NCBI RefSeq assembly: GCF_000787375.1
Contig: NZ_JRJU01000019.1
Location: 1 to 64,000, forward strand
DNA from: Halalkalibacter okhensis
GTDB lineage: Bacteria; Bacillota; Bacilli; Bacillales; Bacillaceae_D
Reading direction: 5' to 3'
Length of the DNA stretch: 64,000 nucleotides
Part shown: positions 1-8,358 of the stretch, in pieces
How positions within the stretch are numbered: position 1 is the stretch's first letter
How the letters are laid out: the number at the start of each line of letters is the position of its first letter
Translations under genes and position numbers: made by a program
The notes under the pieces: generated by a model
What the model saw: the letters and a program-made list of their open reading frames with translations, nothing else
Database searches by the model: none
Told to the model about the DNA's origin: nothing

Positions 1-187
1 GCTCGTAACTGAGCTAATGGCTCTTGCTGTTTTTTCATAGGAGTATTTCATGATGCTTACGGACGATGTTTCGCTACGCCGTCTTACCTGTTCTTTCCTC
101 TTCTCGTAACGCTCTGTTGCACGATGCGTCAGAACAACTCGTAGCCTATTCAAGTCGCTTTGCTCGTAACTGAGCTAATGGCTCTTG
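1..187 (-). repeat. tRNA-Lys 5' fragments flanking a spacer element
   Basis: A 26-nt sequence at 1-26 recurs exactly at 162-187. Read on the minus strand, each copy begins GAGCCATTAGCTCAGTT, the first 17 nt of a typical Bacillus tRNA-Lys, then switches to ACGAGC. The same ACGAGC junction follows the tRNA-Gly fragment at 730-759. The intervening stretch (27-161) carries the cttcctcttct and tgcgtc..acaactcgtag blocks of the element seen elsewhere in both arrays. No complete tRNA-Lys is in the window; it may lie to the left. Confidence 0.65.
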
Positions 188-208
188 ATTTTATTTACTC
201 TAATATTA

Positions 209-284
209 TGGTGGAGGATGACGGGATCGAACCGCCGACCCCCTGCTTGTAAGGCAGGTGCTCTCCCAGCTGAGCTAATCCTCC
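209..284 (-). tRNA. tRNA-Val (UAC)
   Basis: Cloverleaf with anticodon TAC, 7-bp acceptor GGAGGAT/ATCCTCC and encoded CCA. The sequence matches the copy at 12646-12721. Confidence 0.96.
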
Positions 285-292
285 ATTTGTGT

Positions 293-367
293 TGGTGACC
301 CGTACGGGATTCGAACCCGTGTTACCGCCGTGAAAGGGCGGTGTCTTAACCGCTTGACCAACGGGCC
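293..367 (-). tRNA. tRNA-Glu (UUC)
   Basis: Anticodon TTC, T-arm GGGTTCGAATCCC, encoded CCA. The duplicate is at 12730-12804. In this array the tRNA-Ser that follows Glu in the second array is missing. Confidence 0.96.
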
Positions 368-374
368 AATTTGA

Positions 375-437
375 TGGCTCCATAAGTAGGACTCGATCGA
401 TTAACAATCGATAGCTCTATCACTGAGCTACTGTGGA
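375..437 (-). pseudogene. degenerate tRNA-Asn
   Basis: The ends and the GTT anticodon region align with the intact tRNA-Asn at 12920-12994, including the 3' GCCA and 5' TCCACAG. About 12 nt of the T-arm and variable region are deleted, and several stem bases are changed, so no T-stem can form. It is unlikely to give a functional tRNA. Confidence 0.85.
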
Positions 438-443
438 ATAAAA

Positions 444-517
<74 letters not shown>

Positions 518-533
518 ACAGTCATGTAATAAG

Positions 534-604
534 AGCGGGTGATGAGAATCGAACTCACGACATCAGCTTGGAAGGCTGAGGTTTTACCACTAAACTACAC
601 CCGC
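534..604 (-). tRNA. tRNA-Gly (UCC)
   Basis: Anticodon TCC, acceptor GCGGGTG/CACCCGC, discriminator U, no encoded CCA. Its first 31 nt are repeated upstream at 730-759. The duplicate gene is at 13091-13161. Confidence 0.95.
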
Positions 605-759
605 ATATCAAGTTATAATATATCGTAAATTTCAAAAACGCACTAACATGTCTCTTCCTCTTCTAGTATCTCATAGAAGCAAATGCGTCGAGACAACTCG
701 TAGCTTATTCGGCAGATGTTTCGCTCGTGGCTGAGGTTTTACCACTAAACTACACCCGC
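605..759 (-). repeat. spacer element plus duplicated tRNA-Gly 5' part
   Basis: In transcription order this is the first ~31 nt of tRNA-Gly(UCC) (730-759), then ACGAGC and an element of about 125 nt, then the intact tRNA-Gly. The element contains CGAATAAGCT, GACGCA and AGAAGAGGAAGAGAC blocks shared with 27-161 and 14172-14577. The whole composite recurs at 13162-13317 with a single-base indel, so it predates the array duplication. Confidence 0.75.
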
Positions 760-771
760 ATATTCAGTTTC

Positions 772-848
772 TGGTCGGGAAGACAGGATTTGAACCTGCG
801 ACCCCCTGGTCCCAAACCAGGTGCTCTACCAAGCTGAGCCACTTCCCG
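772..848 (-). tRNA. tRNA-Pro (UGG)
   Basis: Anticodon TGG, acceptor CGGGAAG/CTTCCCG, encoded CCA. The duplicate is at 13330-13406. Confidence 0.96.
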
Positions 849-864
849 TTTTCTCTAATAAGAA

Positions 865-941
865 TGGCGCGCCCTGAGAGATTCGAACTCCCGACCTTTT
901 GATTCGTAGTCAAACACTCTATCCAGCTGAGCTAAGGGCGC
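865..941 (-). tRNA. tRNA-Arg (ACG)
   Basis: Anticodon ACG (A34 normally becomes inosine), acceptor GCGCCCT/AGGGCGC, discriminator G and encoded CCA. The duplicate is at 13423-13499. Confidence 0.96.
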
Positions 942-951
942 TTCTTTTTTT

Positions 952-1040
952 TGGTGCCGAGGGCCGGACTTGAACCGGCACGGTAGTCACCTACCGCAGG
1001 ATTTTAAGTCCTGTGTGTCTGCCAATTCCACCACCCCGGC
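952..1040 (-). tRNA. tRNA-Leu (UAA)
   Basis: Class II tRNA with a long variable arm, anticodon TAA and encoded CCA. The duplicate is at 13508-13596. Sequence identity between the arrays ends just upstream of this gene. Confidence 0.96.
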
Positions 1041-1063
1041 AGGACTAAAACATTTTATGAAAG

Positions 1064-1135
1064 AGCGGAAGACGAGATTCGAACTCGCGACCCCCACCTT
1101 GGCAAGGTGGTGTTCTACCACTGAACTACTTCCGC
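1064..1135 (-). tRNA. tRNA-Gly (GCC)
   Basis: Anticodon GCC, acceptor GCGGAAG/CTTCCGC, discriminator U, no encoded CCA. The duplicate is at 13700-13771. The Cys gene that lies between Leu and Gly in the second array is absent here. Confidence 0.95.
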
Positions 1136-1147
1136 ATTTATTTATGG

Positions 1148-1194
1148 GGCGACTGATGGGAATCGAACCCACGAATGTCGGAGCCACAATCGCC
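1148..1194 (-). pseudogene. truncated tRNA-His
   Basis: The T-arm and 3' acceptor align with the intact tRNA-His at 13854-13927. The D-arm and the 5' side of the anticodon stem are deleted, leaving 47 nt. A partial copy of the tRNA-associated element follows immediately (about 1196-1240), with AACCATCGTCGA matching the 14172-14577 repeats. Confidence 0.8.
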
Positions 1195-1273
1195 ATAAAG
1201 ACTTGTCGTTGCTTATCGACGATGGTTTCCTGCATCGTTTAGTATTTTCTTGTTGTAAAGTTTCATAGATAAA

Positions 1274-1347
1274 TAGCGGCGGAGGGAGTCGAACCCACGA
1301 CCTCACGGGTATGAACCGTACGCTCTAGCCAGCTGAGCTACGCCGCC
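1274..1347 (-). tRNA. tRNA-Met (CAU), elongator
   Basis: Anticodon CAT. The 5' end GGCGGCG pairs fully with the 3' end, unlike the initiator, and the body resembles the Bacillus elongator Met tRNA. No CCA is encoded. It has no counterpart in the second array. Confidence 0.92.
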
Positions 1348-1358
1348 TCGTCCTCTTA

Positions 1359-1434
1359 TGGTGGAGCCTAGCGGGATCGAACCGCTGACCTCCTGCGTGC
1401 AAGGCAGGCGCTCTCCCAGCTGAGCTAAGGCCCC
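1359..1434 (-). tRNA. tRNA-Ala (UGC)
   Basis: Anticodon TGC, acceptor GGGGCCT, encoded CCA. This is the promoter-proximal gene of the array. The copy at 14762-14837 holds the same first position in the second array. Confidence 0.96.
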
Positions 1435-1762
1435 ATAAGAAAAAATACAATTATTATTGCGCATTGTCTACTCTCGTAGCGACAAGAAATAATATATCAT
1501 AATAAACTATTTATATGCAATAGGTAACATAAATTTATTTTTGCCCATTATGATTTCCCCTCTTAGTGATTATACCTTCCTTACATTATTAACGTAAAAG
1601 TTTCTATGATACCCTTAAAATCGTTTAGAATCTCAAGTACAAGACCACTAGTTTTTAGCATAGTACTTTTAGTATTTTACTGTAAAGGCAATACATTGAA
1701 TCTGTTAAATGTTATGATATGTAATAGTAGTATTAGTAAGTTCTATTTAAAAAGGAGTTAGT
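1435..1762. other. AT-rich region between tRNA array and rsbQ
   Basis: This should hold the minus-strand promoter of the tRNA array and the plus-strand promoter of rsbQ. A TAGACA-17-TATTTT arrangement upstream of tRNA-Ala (minus strand, about 1449-1477) is a weak candidate. No convincing sigma-B or sigma-A promoter for rsbQ could be fixed by eye, and no gene is visible. Confidence 0.4.
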
Positions 1763-2608
1763 ATGAAGCAATGTATAATAAAGCGGAATAATATTAAAGT
1801 TCAAGGTAGCGGGTCGCGATCAATGCTATTTGCAGCTGGCTTCGGCTGTGATCAAAATGTATGGAACTCAGTGGCAAAAGCATTCGAGAAAGACTATAAA
1901 ATCATCTTGTTTGACTATGTAGGTTCAGGAAACTCTGATTTACAAGCATATAACTTAAATCGATATAGTACTCTTGATGGTTACGCACAAGATGTAATAG
2001 ATGTATGTACAGCACTAGATCTAAACGATACCATTTTTGTTGGACATTCCGTAGGGAGCATGATTGGGATGCTAGCCTCACTAAAGCATCCGGAATTCTT
2101 CTCTGACCTGATAATGCTTGGCCCTTCTCCATGTTATTTAAACGATCCTCCCACATACTATGGAGGGTTTGAGAAAGAGCAACTTACAGGCTTAATAGAC
2201 ATGTTGGAGAAAAATTATATTGGCTGGGCCTCTCTTTTTGCAGGGACATTATTGAATAACACAGACCGCCCAGAAATCAGAAGTGAACTTGAAGATCGAT
2301 TTTGTTCAACCGACCCAATTATCGCTCGTCAATTTGCCGAAGCAACTTTTTTTAGTGATAATAGGAAAGATTTACTAAATGTGACCGTCCCATCTCTTAT
2401 TTTACAATGCTCAGATGATATTATCGCACCAATTGAAGTTGGGGAGTACCTCCATCATAATCTTCCTTCAAGTACATTAAAAGTAATGGCGGCAACAGGA
2501 CACTGCCCTCATATGAGCCACCCTGAGGAAACAGTAAAATGGATCAAGCAATATATAAATAAACCTTCACAGACGTATCTACAGGCTGATAGAGGTGACT
2601 TTTTTTAA
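1763..2608 (+). CDS. rsbQ: RsbQ-like alpha/beta hydrolase
   Basis: This 281-residue alpha/beta hydrolase has the nucleophile motif GHSVG with Ser96, and Asp219 and His247 fall at the positions of the RsbQ catalytic triad. RsbQ is the cytoplasmic partner required by RsbP to activate the sigma-B general stress response on energy depletion; its natural ligand is unresolved. AAAGGAG lies 6 nt before the ATG. The stop codon overlaps the start of the RsbP-like gene (TAATG), implying translational coupling in the same order as the B. subtilis rsbQP operon. A general esterase role is possible, but the partner gene makes RsbQ the better call. No other sigma-B genes are in the window. Confidence 0.9.
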   Translation: MKQCIIKRNNIKVQGSGSRSMLFAAGFGCDQNVWNSVAKAFEKDYKIILFDYVGSGNSDLQAYNLNRYSTLDGYAQDVIDVCTALDLNDTIFVGHSVGSMIGMLASLKHPEFFSDLIMLGPSPCYLNDPPTYYGGFEKEQLTGLIDMLEKNYIGWASLFAGTLLNNTDRPEIRSELEDRFCSTDPIIARQFAEATFFSDNRKDLLNVTVPSLILQCSDDIIAPIEVGEYLHHNLPSSTLKVMAATGHCPHMSHPEETVKWIKQYINKPSQTYLQADRGDFF

Positions 2609-3819
2609 TGAATGAATCTATTAACGAAGCACCATGTGGTTTTCTAACATTATCAGAAGATGGCAAAATCCTTAAGATCAATCAAACTTTACTTACACTG
2701 CTCAAATACAGGCTTGAACAACTACATAATGAGAATATCAATTCAATCTTGACAGTCCCTGCTCAACTCTTTCATCAACTCTACTTTGTTCCACTTGTGA
2801 GACACGAAAAAAAGGTTGAAGAGTTGCATACTTCCTTGCAATCTAGTAATGGCGAAGAAATACCTGTCATCCTTAACGCCCTACCTAAGATTAGAAATGG
2901 AAGGACTGAAATAGATTGTGTCTTGTTACCTGTACACAAAAGAAGTGAGTATGAAAATGAACTGCTTTTGGCAAAGAAAGAGGCTGAAGTAGCCTTACTG
3001 GCTAAAGATAAGGTAAATGAAGAGTTAAAAGAAACACTTGAGAATTTGAAGATCAAACAAAAAGAACTTCTTGAACTAAACCAACAAAACCAAGCTTACA
3101 AAATAAATACAACCAAAGAACTTGAGCTTGCTAGAAAAATACAAGAAACTTCCCTAACTGAACCAATCGTTAACGAACAAATACATATAGAATCATACTA
3201 TAATGCATCTAACGAATTATCAGGGGACATTTACGGGTTTTATCAATTAGATTCACATCGATATGGCATCATTCTTCTCGATGTTATGGGACACGGCATT
3301 TCTTCTGCACTGATTACCATGTCACTTCATTCATTGTTCCAGCGCCTTATTTCAAAAGGAGTCAAAACAGAGGCCGTCATGAAGGAACTTGATAATCATC
3401 TTCATCGGCTGTTTCAAAACAATCAGGAAGCATGGCATTATTGTACGGCAATTAATCTATTAATTGACACAAATGAGCAAACGATCAATTATATTAACGC
3501 AGGTCACCCTCCTGGAATTTGGCAGGATTCAAATGGAGAATTGCATGAGCTCTTTTCAAAAATTCCCCCTCTCGGAACTTTTGAAGGACTTGTATATAAA
3601 ACAAACAGCCTCCCCTATTCAGAAGGTGGAAGACTATTTTTGTATACAGATGGTATTACGGACCCACTTGGCTCTGACCTTTTAACTACTTTATTAAAGA
3701 ACAATCAATCGGTGTCCATCTCAAGCCTTAAGAATAAGATCATACAAACACTTCAGGATCAAAAAGAAGCCTGTCATAAAAGCGATGATCAATGTTTTAT
3801 TCTCGTAGATTTGAAATGA
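2608..3819 (+). CDS. rsbP: RsbP-like PAS/PP2C phosphatase
   Basis: A 403-residue protein: N-terminal PAS-like domain (about 5-110), charged coiled coil (about 112-180) and C-terminal SpoIIE/PP2C phosphatase domain (about 190-400). Metal-binding motifs are visible as LSGD (204-207), DVMGHG (225-230) and LYTDGITDP near 345. In B. subtilis RsbP dephosphorylates the anti-anti-sigma factor RsbV when the PAS domain and RsbQ signal energy stress. Start and stop overlap with rsbQ, so the two are co-translated. The strong hairpin at 3849-3899 follows. Confidence 0.9.
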   Translation: MNESINEAPCGFLTLSEDGKILKINQTLLTLLKYRLEQLHNENINSILTVPAQLFHQLYFVPLVRHEKKVEELHTSLQSSNGEEIPVILNALPKIRNGRTEIDCVLLPVHKRSEYENELLLAKKEAEVALLAKDKVNEELKETLENLKIKQKELLELNQQNQAYKINTTKELELARKIQETSLTEPIVNEQIHIESYYNASNELSGDIYGFYQLDSHRYGIILLDVMGHGISSALITMSLHSLFQRLISKGVKTEAVMKELDNHLHRLFQNNQEAWHYCTAINLLIDTNEQTINYINAGHPPGIWQDSNGELHELFSKIPPLGTFEGLVYKTNSLPYSEGGRLFLYTDGITDPLGSDLLTTLLKNNQSVSISSLKNKIIQTLQDQKEACHKSDDQCFILVDLK

Positions 3820-3848
3820 ATAAGACAAGACTAAGTACAGTAAACGAT

Positions 3849-3899
3849 AACGGGGGTGTCTCAAAAGGTCTAATTTTGACCTTTTGAGACACCCCCGTT
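3849..3899. terminator. long perfect inverted repeat, probable terminator
   Basis: Arms of 22 bp (AACGGGGGTGTCTCAAAAGG and its complement) surround a 7-nt loop. It lies 30 nt after rsbP. It is not followed by a clean T run on either strand, so it may also be a repeated hairpin element. Confidence 0.7.
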
Positions 3900-3916
3900 G
3901 TTATTTCAAACCTCAT

Positions 3917-3959
3917 CAAAAAAATCAAACGAACAATTACACAATCGTTCGTTTGATTT
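3917..3959 (-). terminator. terminator of serA
   Basis: Minus-strand hairpin ATCAAACGAAC/GTTCGTTTGAT followed by a run of seven T, 16 nt after the serA stop. Confidence 0.85.
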
Positions 3960-3974
3960 ACAATTCATTCGTAT

Positions 3975-5171
3975 TTATATAACTCGAGTCGTAACAATTC
4001 CTTCAATGTGATTAATCTTATCCACTAATCCAGGAATGACATCTCCATTTACTTTATCTTCAATATCAATCATTGTATAGGCATAGTCTCCACGACTTCT
4101 ATTTACCATATCAGCAATATTCAAATGATAGTCTGAGATGGCTGAAGTAATTTGTCCAACCATGTTTGGAACATTTTTATGGAACGCAGCGACACGACGC
4201 TTACCTGTATATGGAAGACTAGCATTTGGAAAGTTCACTGAGTTCTTAATATTTCCAGTTTCTAAAAATTCTTTTACTTGACGAGCTGCCATGAACGCAC
4301 AGTTTTCTTCTGATTCTTGTGTAGAAGCACCAAGGTGTGGGATCGGCACTGCATTTTTCATTTTTAACACACTTTCATTCGGAAAATCTGTAATATACTT
4401 ACCAACTTTTCCACTTTCAAGTGCAACAGCAATATCCTCTTCATTAACAAGTCCATCACGTGAGAAGTTCAAAATTTGAACGCCTTCCTTCATGATGCTA
4501 AATGTAACTTCATTAAACATACCCTTCGTATCATCCGTTAATGGAACATGAACTGTAATGTAGTCTGAGTTTGCAAATAACTCTTCAATTGACATGGCAC
4601 GCTTTACGTTACGGGATAAGTTCCAAGCAGTATCAACAGAAATAAATGGATCAAATCCAATGACATCCATATCTAAATCAAGTGCATCATTAGCTACTAA
4701 TGCACCAATCGCACCTAAACCAATAACTCCTAACGTCTTACCTTTAATTTCTTTACCGACAAATTGCTTCTTCCCTGATTCGACTAGCTTTGGTACTTGA
4801 TCTCCTTCACCTTCTAATGACTTAGCCCATTGTACACCTGCAAAAAGGTTACGTGAAGAAGCCATTAACGTAGTAAGAACAAGCTCTTTTACAGCATTCG
4901 CGTTCGCACCTGGTGTATTAAAGACAACAATTCCCTGCTCTGTACATTTATCAACTGGAATATTATTAACACCTGCTCCAGCACGAGCAATTGCCTTTAA
5001 ATCATGACCAAAATCAAGTGAATGCATATTAAAGCTGCGCACAAGAATGGCATCTGGATTCTCGCTTTCATTGTCGATTTTATAATCATCTCTAAAAACA
5101 TTCAGCCCGCTTTCTGCTATATTATTTAACGTTTTGATTGTTTTTACTTTTTCTAATGTTATTACGCTCAT
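3975..5171 (-). CDS. serA: D-3-phosphoglycerate dehydrogenase
   Basis: This 398-residue protein oxidises 3-phosphoglycerate to 3-phosphohydroxypyruvate, the first step of serine synthesis. The NAD-binding motif GLGAIG is at 151-156 with the ribose-binding acidic residue at Asp174. Arg238, Glu266 and His279 (HLGAST) are the likely catalytic residues. A C-terminal ACT domain occupies about 325-398. It is the shorter SerA class without the intervening domain of the ~525-residue B. subtilis enzyme. The leader contains a ZTP riboswitch and terminator, tying expression to one-carbon status. Its upstream neighbour is an orphan trpB, whose enzyme consumes serine. Confidence 0.9.
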   Translation of the reverse strand: MSVITLEKVKTIKTLNNIAESGLNVFRDDYKIDNESENPDAILVRSFNMHSLDFGHDLKAIARAGAGVNNIPVDKCTEQGIVVFNTPGANANAVKELVLTTLMASSRNLFAGVQWAKSLEGEGDQVPKLVESGKKQFVGKEIKGKTLGVIGLGAIGALVANDALDLDMDVIGFDPFISVDTAWNLSRNVKRAMSIEELFANSDYITVHVPLTDDTKGMFNEVTFSIMKEGVQILNFSRDGLVNEEDIAVALESGKVGKYITDFPNESVLKMKNAVPIPHLGASTQESEENCAFMAARQVKEFLETGNIKNSVNFPNASLPYTGKRRVAAFHKNVPNMVGQITSAISDYHLNIADMVNRSRGDYAYTMIDIEDKVNGDVIPGLVDKINHIEGIVTTRVI

Positions 5172-5282
5172 ATCATTCTCTCCTTTTTTTCTGCTTCTAT
5201 GTCTATGGTCATTTCTTATTACTTCCTTTTCTATTATGTTCTTTGAATATGGATATGTAAACTAAGCGTACCTACCCCTTTC

Positions 5283-5324
5283 AAAAAACAGAAAGAGGCA
5301 AGGGAAGAAATTTCCCTTACCTCT
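5283..5324 (-). terminator. ZTP riboswitch expression platform
   Basis: Minus-strand hairpin AGAGGTAAGGGAA/TTCCCTTGCCTCT followed by TTTCTGTTTTTT. It begins directly after the CCTGGGC of the aptamer, so ligand binding can compete with terminator folding. Confidence 0.85.
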
Positions 5325-5395
5325 GCCCAGGCGAACGGCTAACGATACTATGTGCTCCCTCGCGGTGATCCGCGTTTCGCCAGTTACACATAGCC
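5325..5395 (-). promoter_or_regulatory. ZTP (pfl-type) riboswitch aptamer
   Basis: On the minus strand the leader of serA reads TAACTGGCGAAA, a CGCGG/CCGCG stem, AGGGAGC, a spacer, then GCCGTTCGCCTGGGC. These are the conserved blocks of ZTP/pfl riboswitches in the right order, and the outer GGCTA...TAGCC pairs are present. ZTP riboswitches normally turn on purine and one-carbon genes when 10-formyl-THF runs low. Control of serA would raise serine-derived one-carbon units. Confidence 0.88.
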
Positions 5396-5556
5396 TTTAG
5401 ATTTGATTACAGTGTATCAGATTATCAAAGAACGATCAACCATTATTATTTTTTTCAATTATATTAATTTTAACACAACATTCTAGGAACATTTTCACAT
5501 TACTCAGTAGCTTGAACTACTAATTCAAAATCAACGCAATCAATGCAGATAAATAA

Positions 5557-6708
5557 TTACTTATGTAACATATTATAAACCTGCTCAACATCTTTATCTC
5601 CGCGCCCTGATAAATTTACAATAATAACATCTTCGGTTGATAACTCTTTTGCAAGCTTAACAGCATGACTAACAGCATGGGCGCTTTCTAAAGCAGGAAT
5701 AATTCCCTCAATCTTAGAAAGCTTCTGGAACCATTCCAACGCTTCTTCCCCCGTAACCGTAGCGTACTCTGCGCGACCTGTTTCCTTTAAGTAACTATGT
5801 TCAGGACCGATACCAGGGTAATCTAACCCTGCCGCAATCGAATATGTAGGTTTCGGTTGCCCATTTTCATCTATTAAGGTTAAACATTTAAATCCATGGA
5901 TAACGGCAGGTACACCTTCTGTTAACGTTGGTGCCTCAGCTGGTTCAACCCCAACTAAACGAACGTCTTCCTCATCAATAAAATGGGCAAATGCCCCTAT
6001 TGCATTACTTCCACCCCCGGCAACTGCTACTACTGCCGTTGGCAACTTTCCTTCTTTTTCAAGTATTTGTCGTTTGGCCTCCTCACTTATAACGGATTGG
6101 AAATACTTCACCATCGTTGGAAATGGATGTGGCCCCACTGCTGAACCTAATAAGTAAAATGTATGTTGATAATTTTCAACTAAGTCAGCTAACGCTGCAT
6201 CAACTGCGTCTTTTAACCTCCCTTGCCCTTGATCAACAGGAACAACCTTTGCCCCAAGCAACTCCATGCGAAATACATTTAATGCCTGCCGTTCTGTATC
6301 TACTTTTCCCATGTATATCGTACAATCGATTCCGAAGATTGAACAAGCCGTAGCTGTTGCCACACCATGCTGTCCTGCCCCTGTCTCAGCAATAATCCTT
6401 GTAGCACCCATTCGCTTAGCCAATAGAATTTGTCCAATTGCATTGTTAATTTTGTGCGCTCCTGTGTGGTTTAAATCTTCTCGTTTAAAATATATTTTAG
6501 CTCCGCCGACTTGCTCTGTTAAATTTCGGGCATACGTTAGTGGATTTTCTCTTCCTACAAATTCTTTTAAATAATATTTATATTCGTTAATAAACTCAGG
6601 ATCATTTTTATACTTTTCAAACTGTTCATCTAAGACGGCTAATACTTTCGCTAAATCTTCTGGTAAGAAACTTCCTCCGAATTGTCCGAAAAATCCTTTT
6701 TCACTCAT
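5557..6708 (-). CDS. trpB: tryptophan synthase beta chain (orphan)
   Basis: A 383-residue TrpB1-type enzyme that joins serine and indole to give tryptophan. The PLP lysine is Lys86 in HTGAHKINN, the catalytic glutamate is Glu108 in AETGAGQHG, and the phosphate loop GGGSNAIG is intact. Length is normal for TrpB (about 390-400). No trpA or other trp gene lies nearby, and there is no T-box or TRAP-binding leader. It may supplement a trp operon elsewhere or recycle indole. Its neighbour serA makes one of its substrates. It starts at ATG with AGGAGAG upstream. Confidence 0.92.
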   Translation of the reverse strand: MSEKGFFGQFGGSFLPEDLAKVLAVLDEQFEKYKNDPEFINEYKYYLKEFVGRENPLTYARNLTEQVGGAKIYFKREDLNHTGAHKINNAIGQILLAKRMGATRIIAETGAGQHGVATATACSIFGIDCTIYMGKVDTERQALNVFRMELLGAKVVPVDQGQGRLKDAVDAALADLVENYQHTFYLLGSAVGPHPFPTMVKYFQSVISEEAKRQILEKEGKLPTAVVAVAGGGSNAIGAFAHFIDEEDVRLVGVEPAEAPTLTEGVPAVIHGFKCLTLIDENGQPKPTYSIAAGLDYPGIGPEHSYLKETGRAEYATVTGEEALEWFQKLSKIEGIIPALESAHAVSHAVKLAKELSTEDVIIVNLSGRGDKDVEQVYNMLHK

Positions 6709-6850
6709 CGCTCATTCTCTCCTTAATATTTTTATCTGAAGATTATGTTAATTATTTTCAATATTCGACATATACTTCCCTATCCCCTTCTAAATTCAAT
6801 CATTCTATTGAATGGTAGCTATCGTATAATACACTAAACCTCCTCAAAGA

Positions 6851-6890
6851 CAAAGGGCATTGAAAAGTCTTTCCCTTTTCAATGCCCTCC
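6851..6890 (-). terminator. terminator of the sensor kinase gene
   Basis: Hairpin GGGCATTGAAAAG/CTTTTCAATGCCC followed on the minus strand by a short T-rich stretch, 17 nt past the kinase stop. Confidence 0.75.
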
Positions 6891-6906
6891 TAGGTGTTAT
6901 ATCTAA

Positions 6907-8118
6907 TTAACCTTTCTTTATCGGAAAGCGCACAGTACAAGTCGTTCCTTCGCCTTTTTTACTTGTAAAGCCAATCGAACCTTGATATTTCCCGATAATG
7001 TTATAACAAATCATTAATCCTAATCCTGTCCCTTTGCTCTTTAGTGAATAAAACGGCGTCCCAAGAGACTTAATTTCTGCTTCTGTCATACCAATTCCGT
7101 AATCAATAACTTTGATTTCAACATTATTTTTATTTTTTCCCCCTGTAATTCTTACAGGGTCACCAACTTTAGAAACTTCAATGGCATTTTTGATAACATT
7201 GATAAACACTTGCTTTAGCTCTATGGTATTCGCTTCAATATAACAATTGTCCTCAATAAAAAGCTCAATCTTATTATTGTGAAGCAGTCCATAAGATTGG
7301 AGTAAATCAGTAATACTTTTCAGAACGTCTTTGATATTAACCTCTTCTAAGGTACTATTTTCACTTGGCTTGGCAATCGACAAGTATTGTGAGATCACCT
7401 GTTCAGCAGAGTCTAATTCATTAATCATTAACTTAAAGTGTTCTTTTGTTCCATTGCTATAGGAAGCACCTTTTTCATAAAACTGCAAAAATCCTTTAAC
7501 TACAGTCAATGGATTTCTAACTTCATGGGCTACAGCCGCTGCTAATTGGCCAGTTGCTTTTAATCGCTCTGATTGTTGTATTTGTTCATAATACAACTGC
7601 ATTTTCTTTAACCTCATATATGACAAATAATAAATAAAATAGATGATTAATTGACTTCCTATAAAATTAAGAAAGTTCCCCACCAAATCGAGATAAATAT
7701 GGGGGAAAAGAATCCCTTGGTCTATGAAAAAAACATAGAGAAAAATAGCACTAACAGAAATTCCATTAATGAGTAATGAAAAATAAAACAACCTAGAATC
7801 AAAAAACAAGATCGATACAGCCGGAATAAAACATAAAAACAAGAAAATAGACCATGTATCTGGATAAAGAAAAAAGAGTGTGTAAAAGTAAGTAAACACA
7901 CCAAGTAGAATGATCAGTCTCAAAGTTTGCGTTTCATACCACGGATAAAGTAATAAGCATACAATTAAAATAACCACTAATAACAAGTGTAAAATATAGC
8001 CAATCCCAAAATCACTCATGAGTGGGTTATTTATTAACAAACCCAATACCATCATAAGATTAATGAATAGCATTGTTGTATAATATAACCTTTTGTTAAT
8101 TCGATAAAATTCCTTCAT
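6907..8118 (-). CDS. sporulation-type membrane sensor histidine kinase
   Basis: A 403-residue protein with about six N-terminal membrane helices (residues 12-170) and no large extracellular domain. HisKA follows with phospho-acceptor His198 in AVAHEVRNPLTVV, then HATPase_c with an N box (NVIKNAIE), G1 (DYGIGM) and G2 (GTGLGL). The EVRNPLTVVKGF sequence is typical of Kin kinases feeding the Spo0A phosphorelay and of related Bacillus kinases. No response regulator gene is adjacent, consistent with such an orphan. A paralogue with the same kinase core is at 49149-50405. Function as a Spo0F kinase is inferred. Confidence 0.85.
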   Translation of the reverse strand: MKEFYRINKRLYYTTMLFINLMMVLGLLINNPLMSDFGIGYILHLLLVVILIVCLLLYPWYETQTLRLIILLGVFTYFYTLFFLYPDTWSIFLFLCFIPAVSILFFDSRLFYFSLLINGISVSAIFLYVFFIDQGILFPHIYLDLVGNFLNFIGSQLIIYFIYYLSYMRLKKMQLYYEQIQQSERLKATGQLAAAVAHEVRNPLTVVKGFLQFYEKGASYSNGTKEHFKLMINELDSAEQVISQYLSIAKPSENSTLEEVNIKDVLKSITDLLQSYGLLHNNKIELFIEDNCYIEANTIELKQVFINVIKNAIEVSKVGDPVRITGGKNKNNVEIKVIDYGIGMTEAEIKSLGTPFYSLKSKGTGLGLMICYNIIGKYQGSIGFTSKKGEGTTCTVRFPIKKG

Positions 8119-8358
8119 ACCTACTCCTAAAAACTCATTTTTTATTGATCATACGATATCGTTGCTAACTATCGTTCATTATATTAGTAAAATAGTCGTA
8201 TTACAAATGGCTATATGAGTTCAAGTAAATTTATTTCAATATATAGTTTCTTAGTATTCCATTTTATCATTTACTGTCGCAATTGTTCCATTTAAAATCC
8301 TAACTTCACGAACTAAAAAGCGTATTTCTATAAATAGAAATACACTCTAATCAATCAC

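Noticed and set aside
970-1242. Open reading frames of 60-95 codons across the tRNA arrays on both strands
   Set aside because: They run through well-formed tRNA genes and have no ribosome binding sites; they are chance frames.
3849-3899. Insertion sequence end or MITE
   Set aside because: A single hairpin with no target duplication or second copy in the window; a terminator role suffices.
5172-5556. T-box leader before serA
   Set aside because: No T-box sequence or specifier loop; the conserved blocks fit a ZTP aptamer instead.
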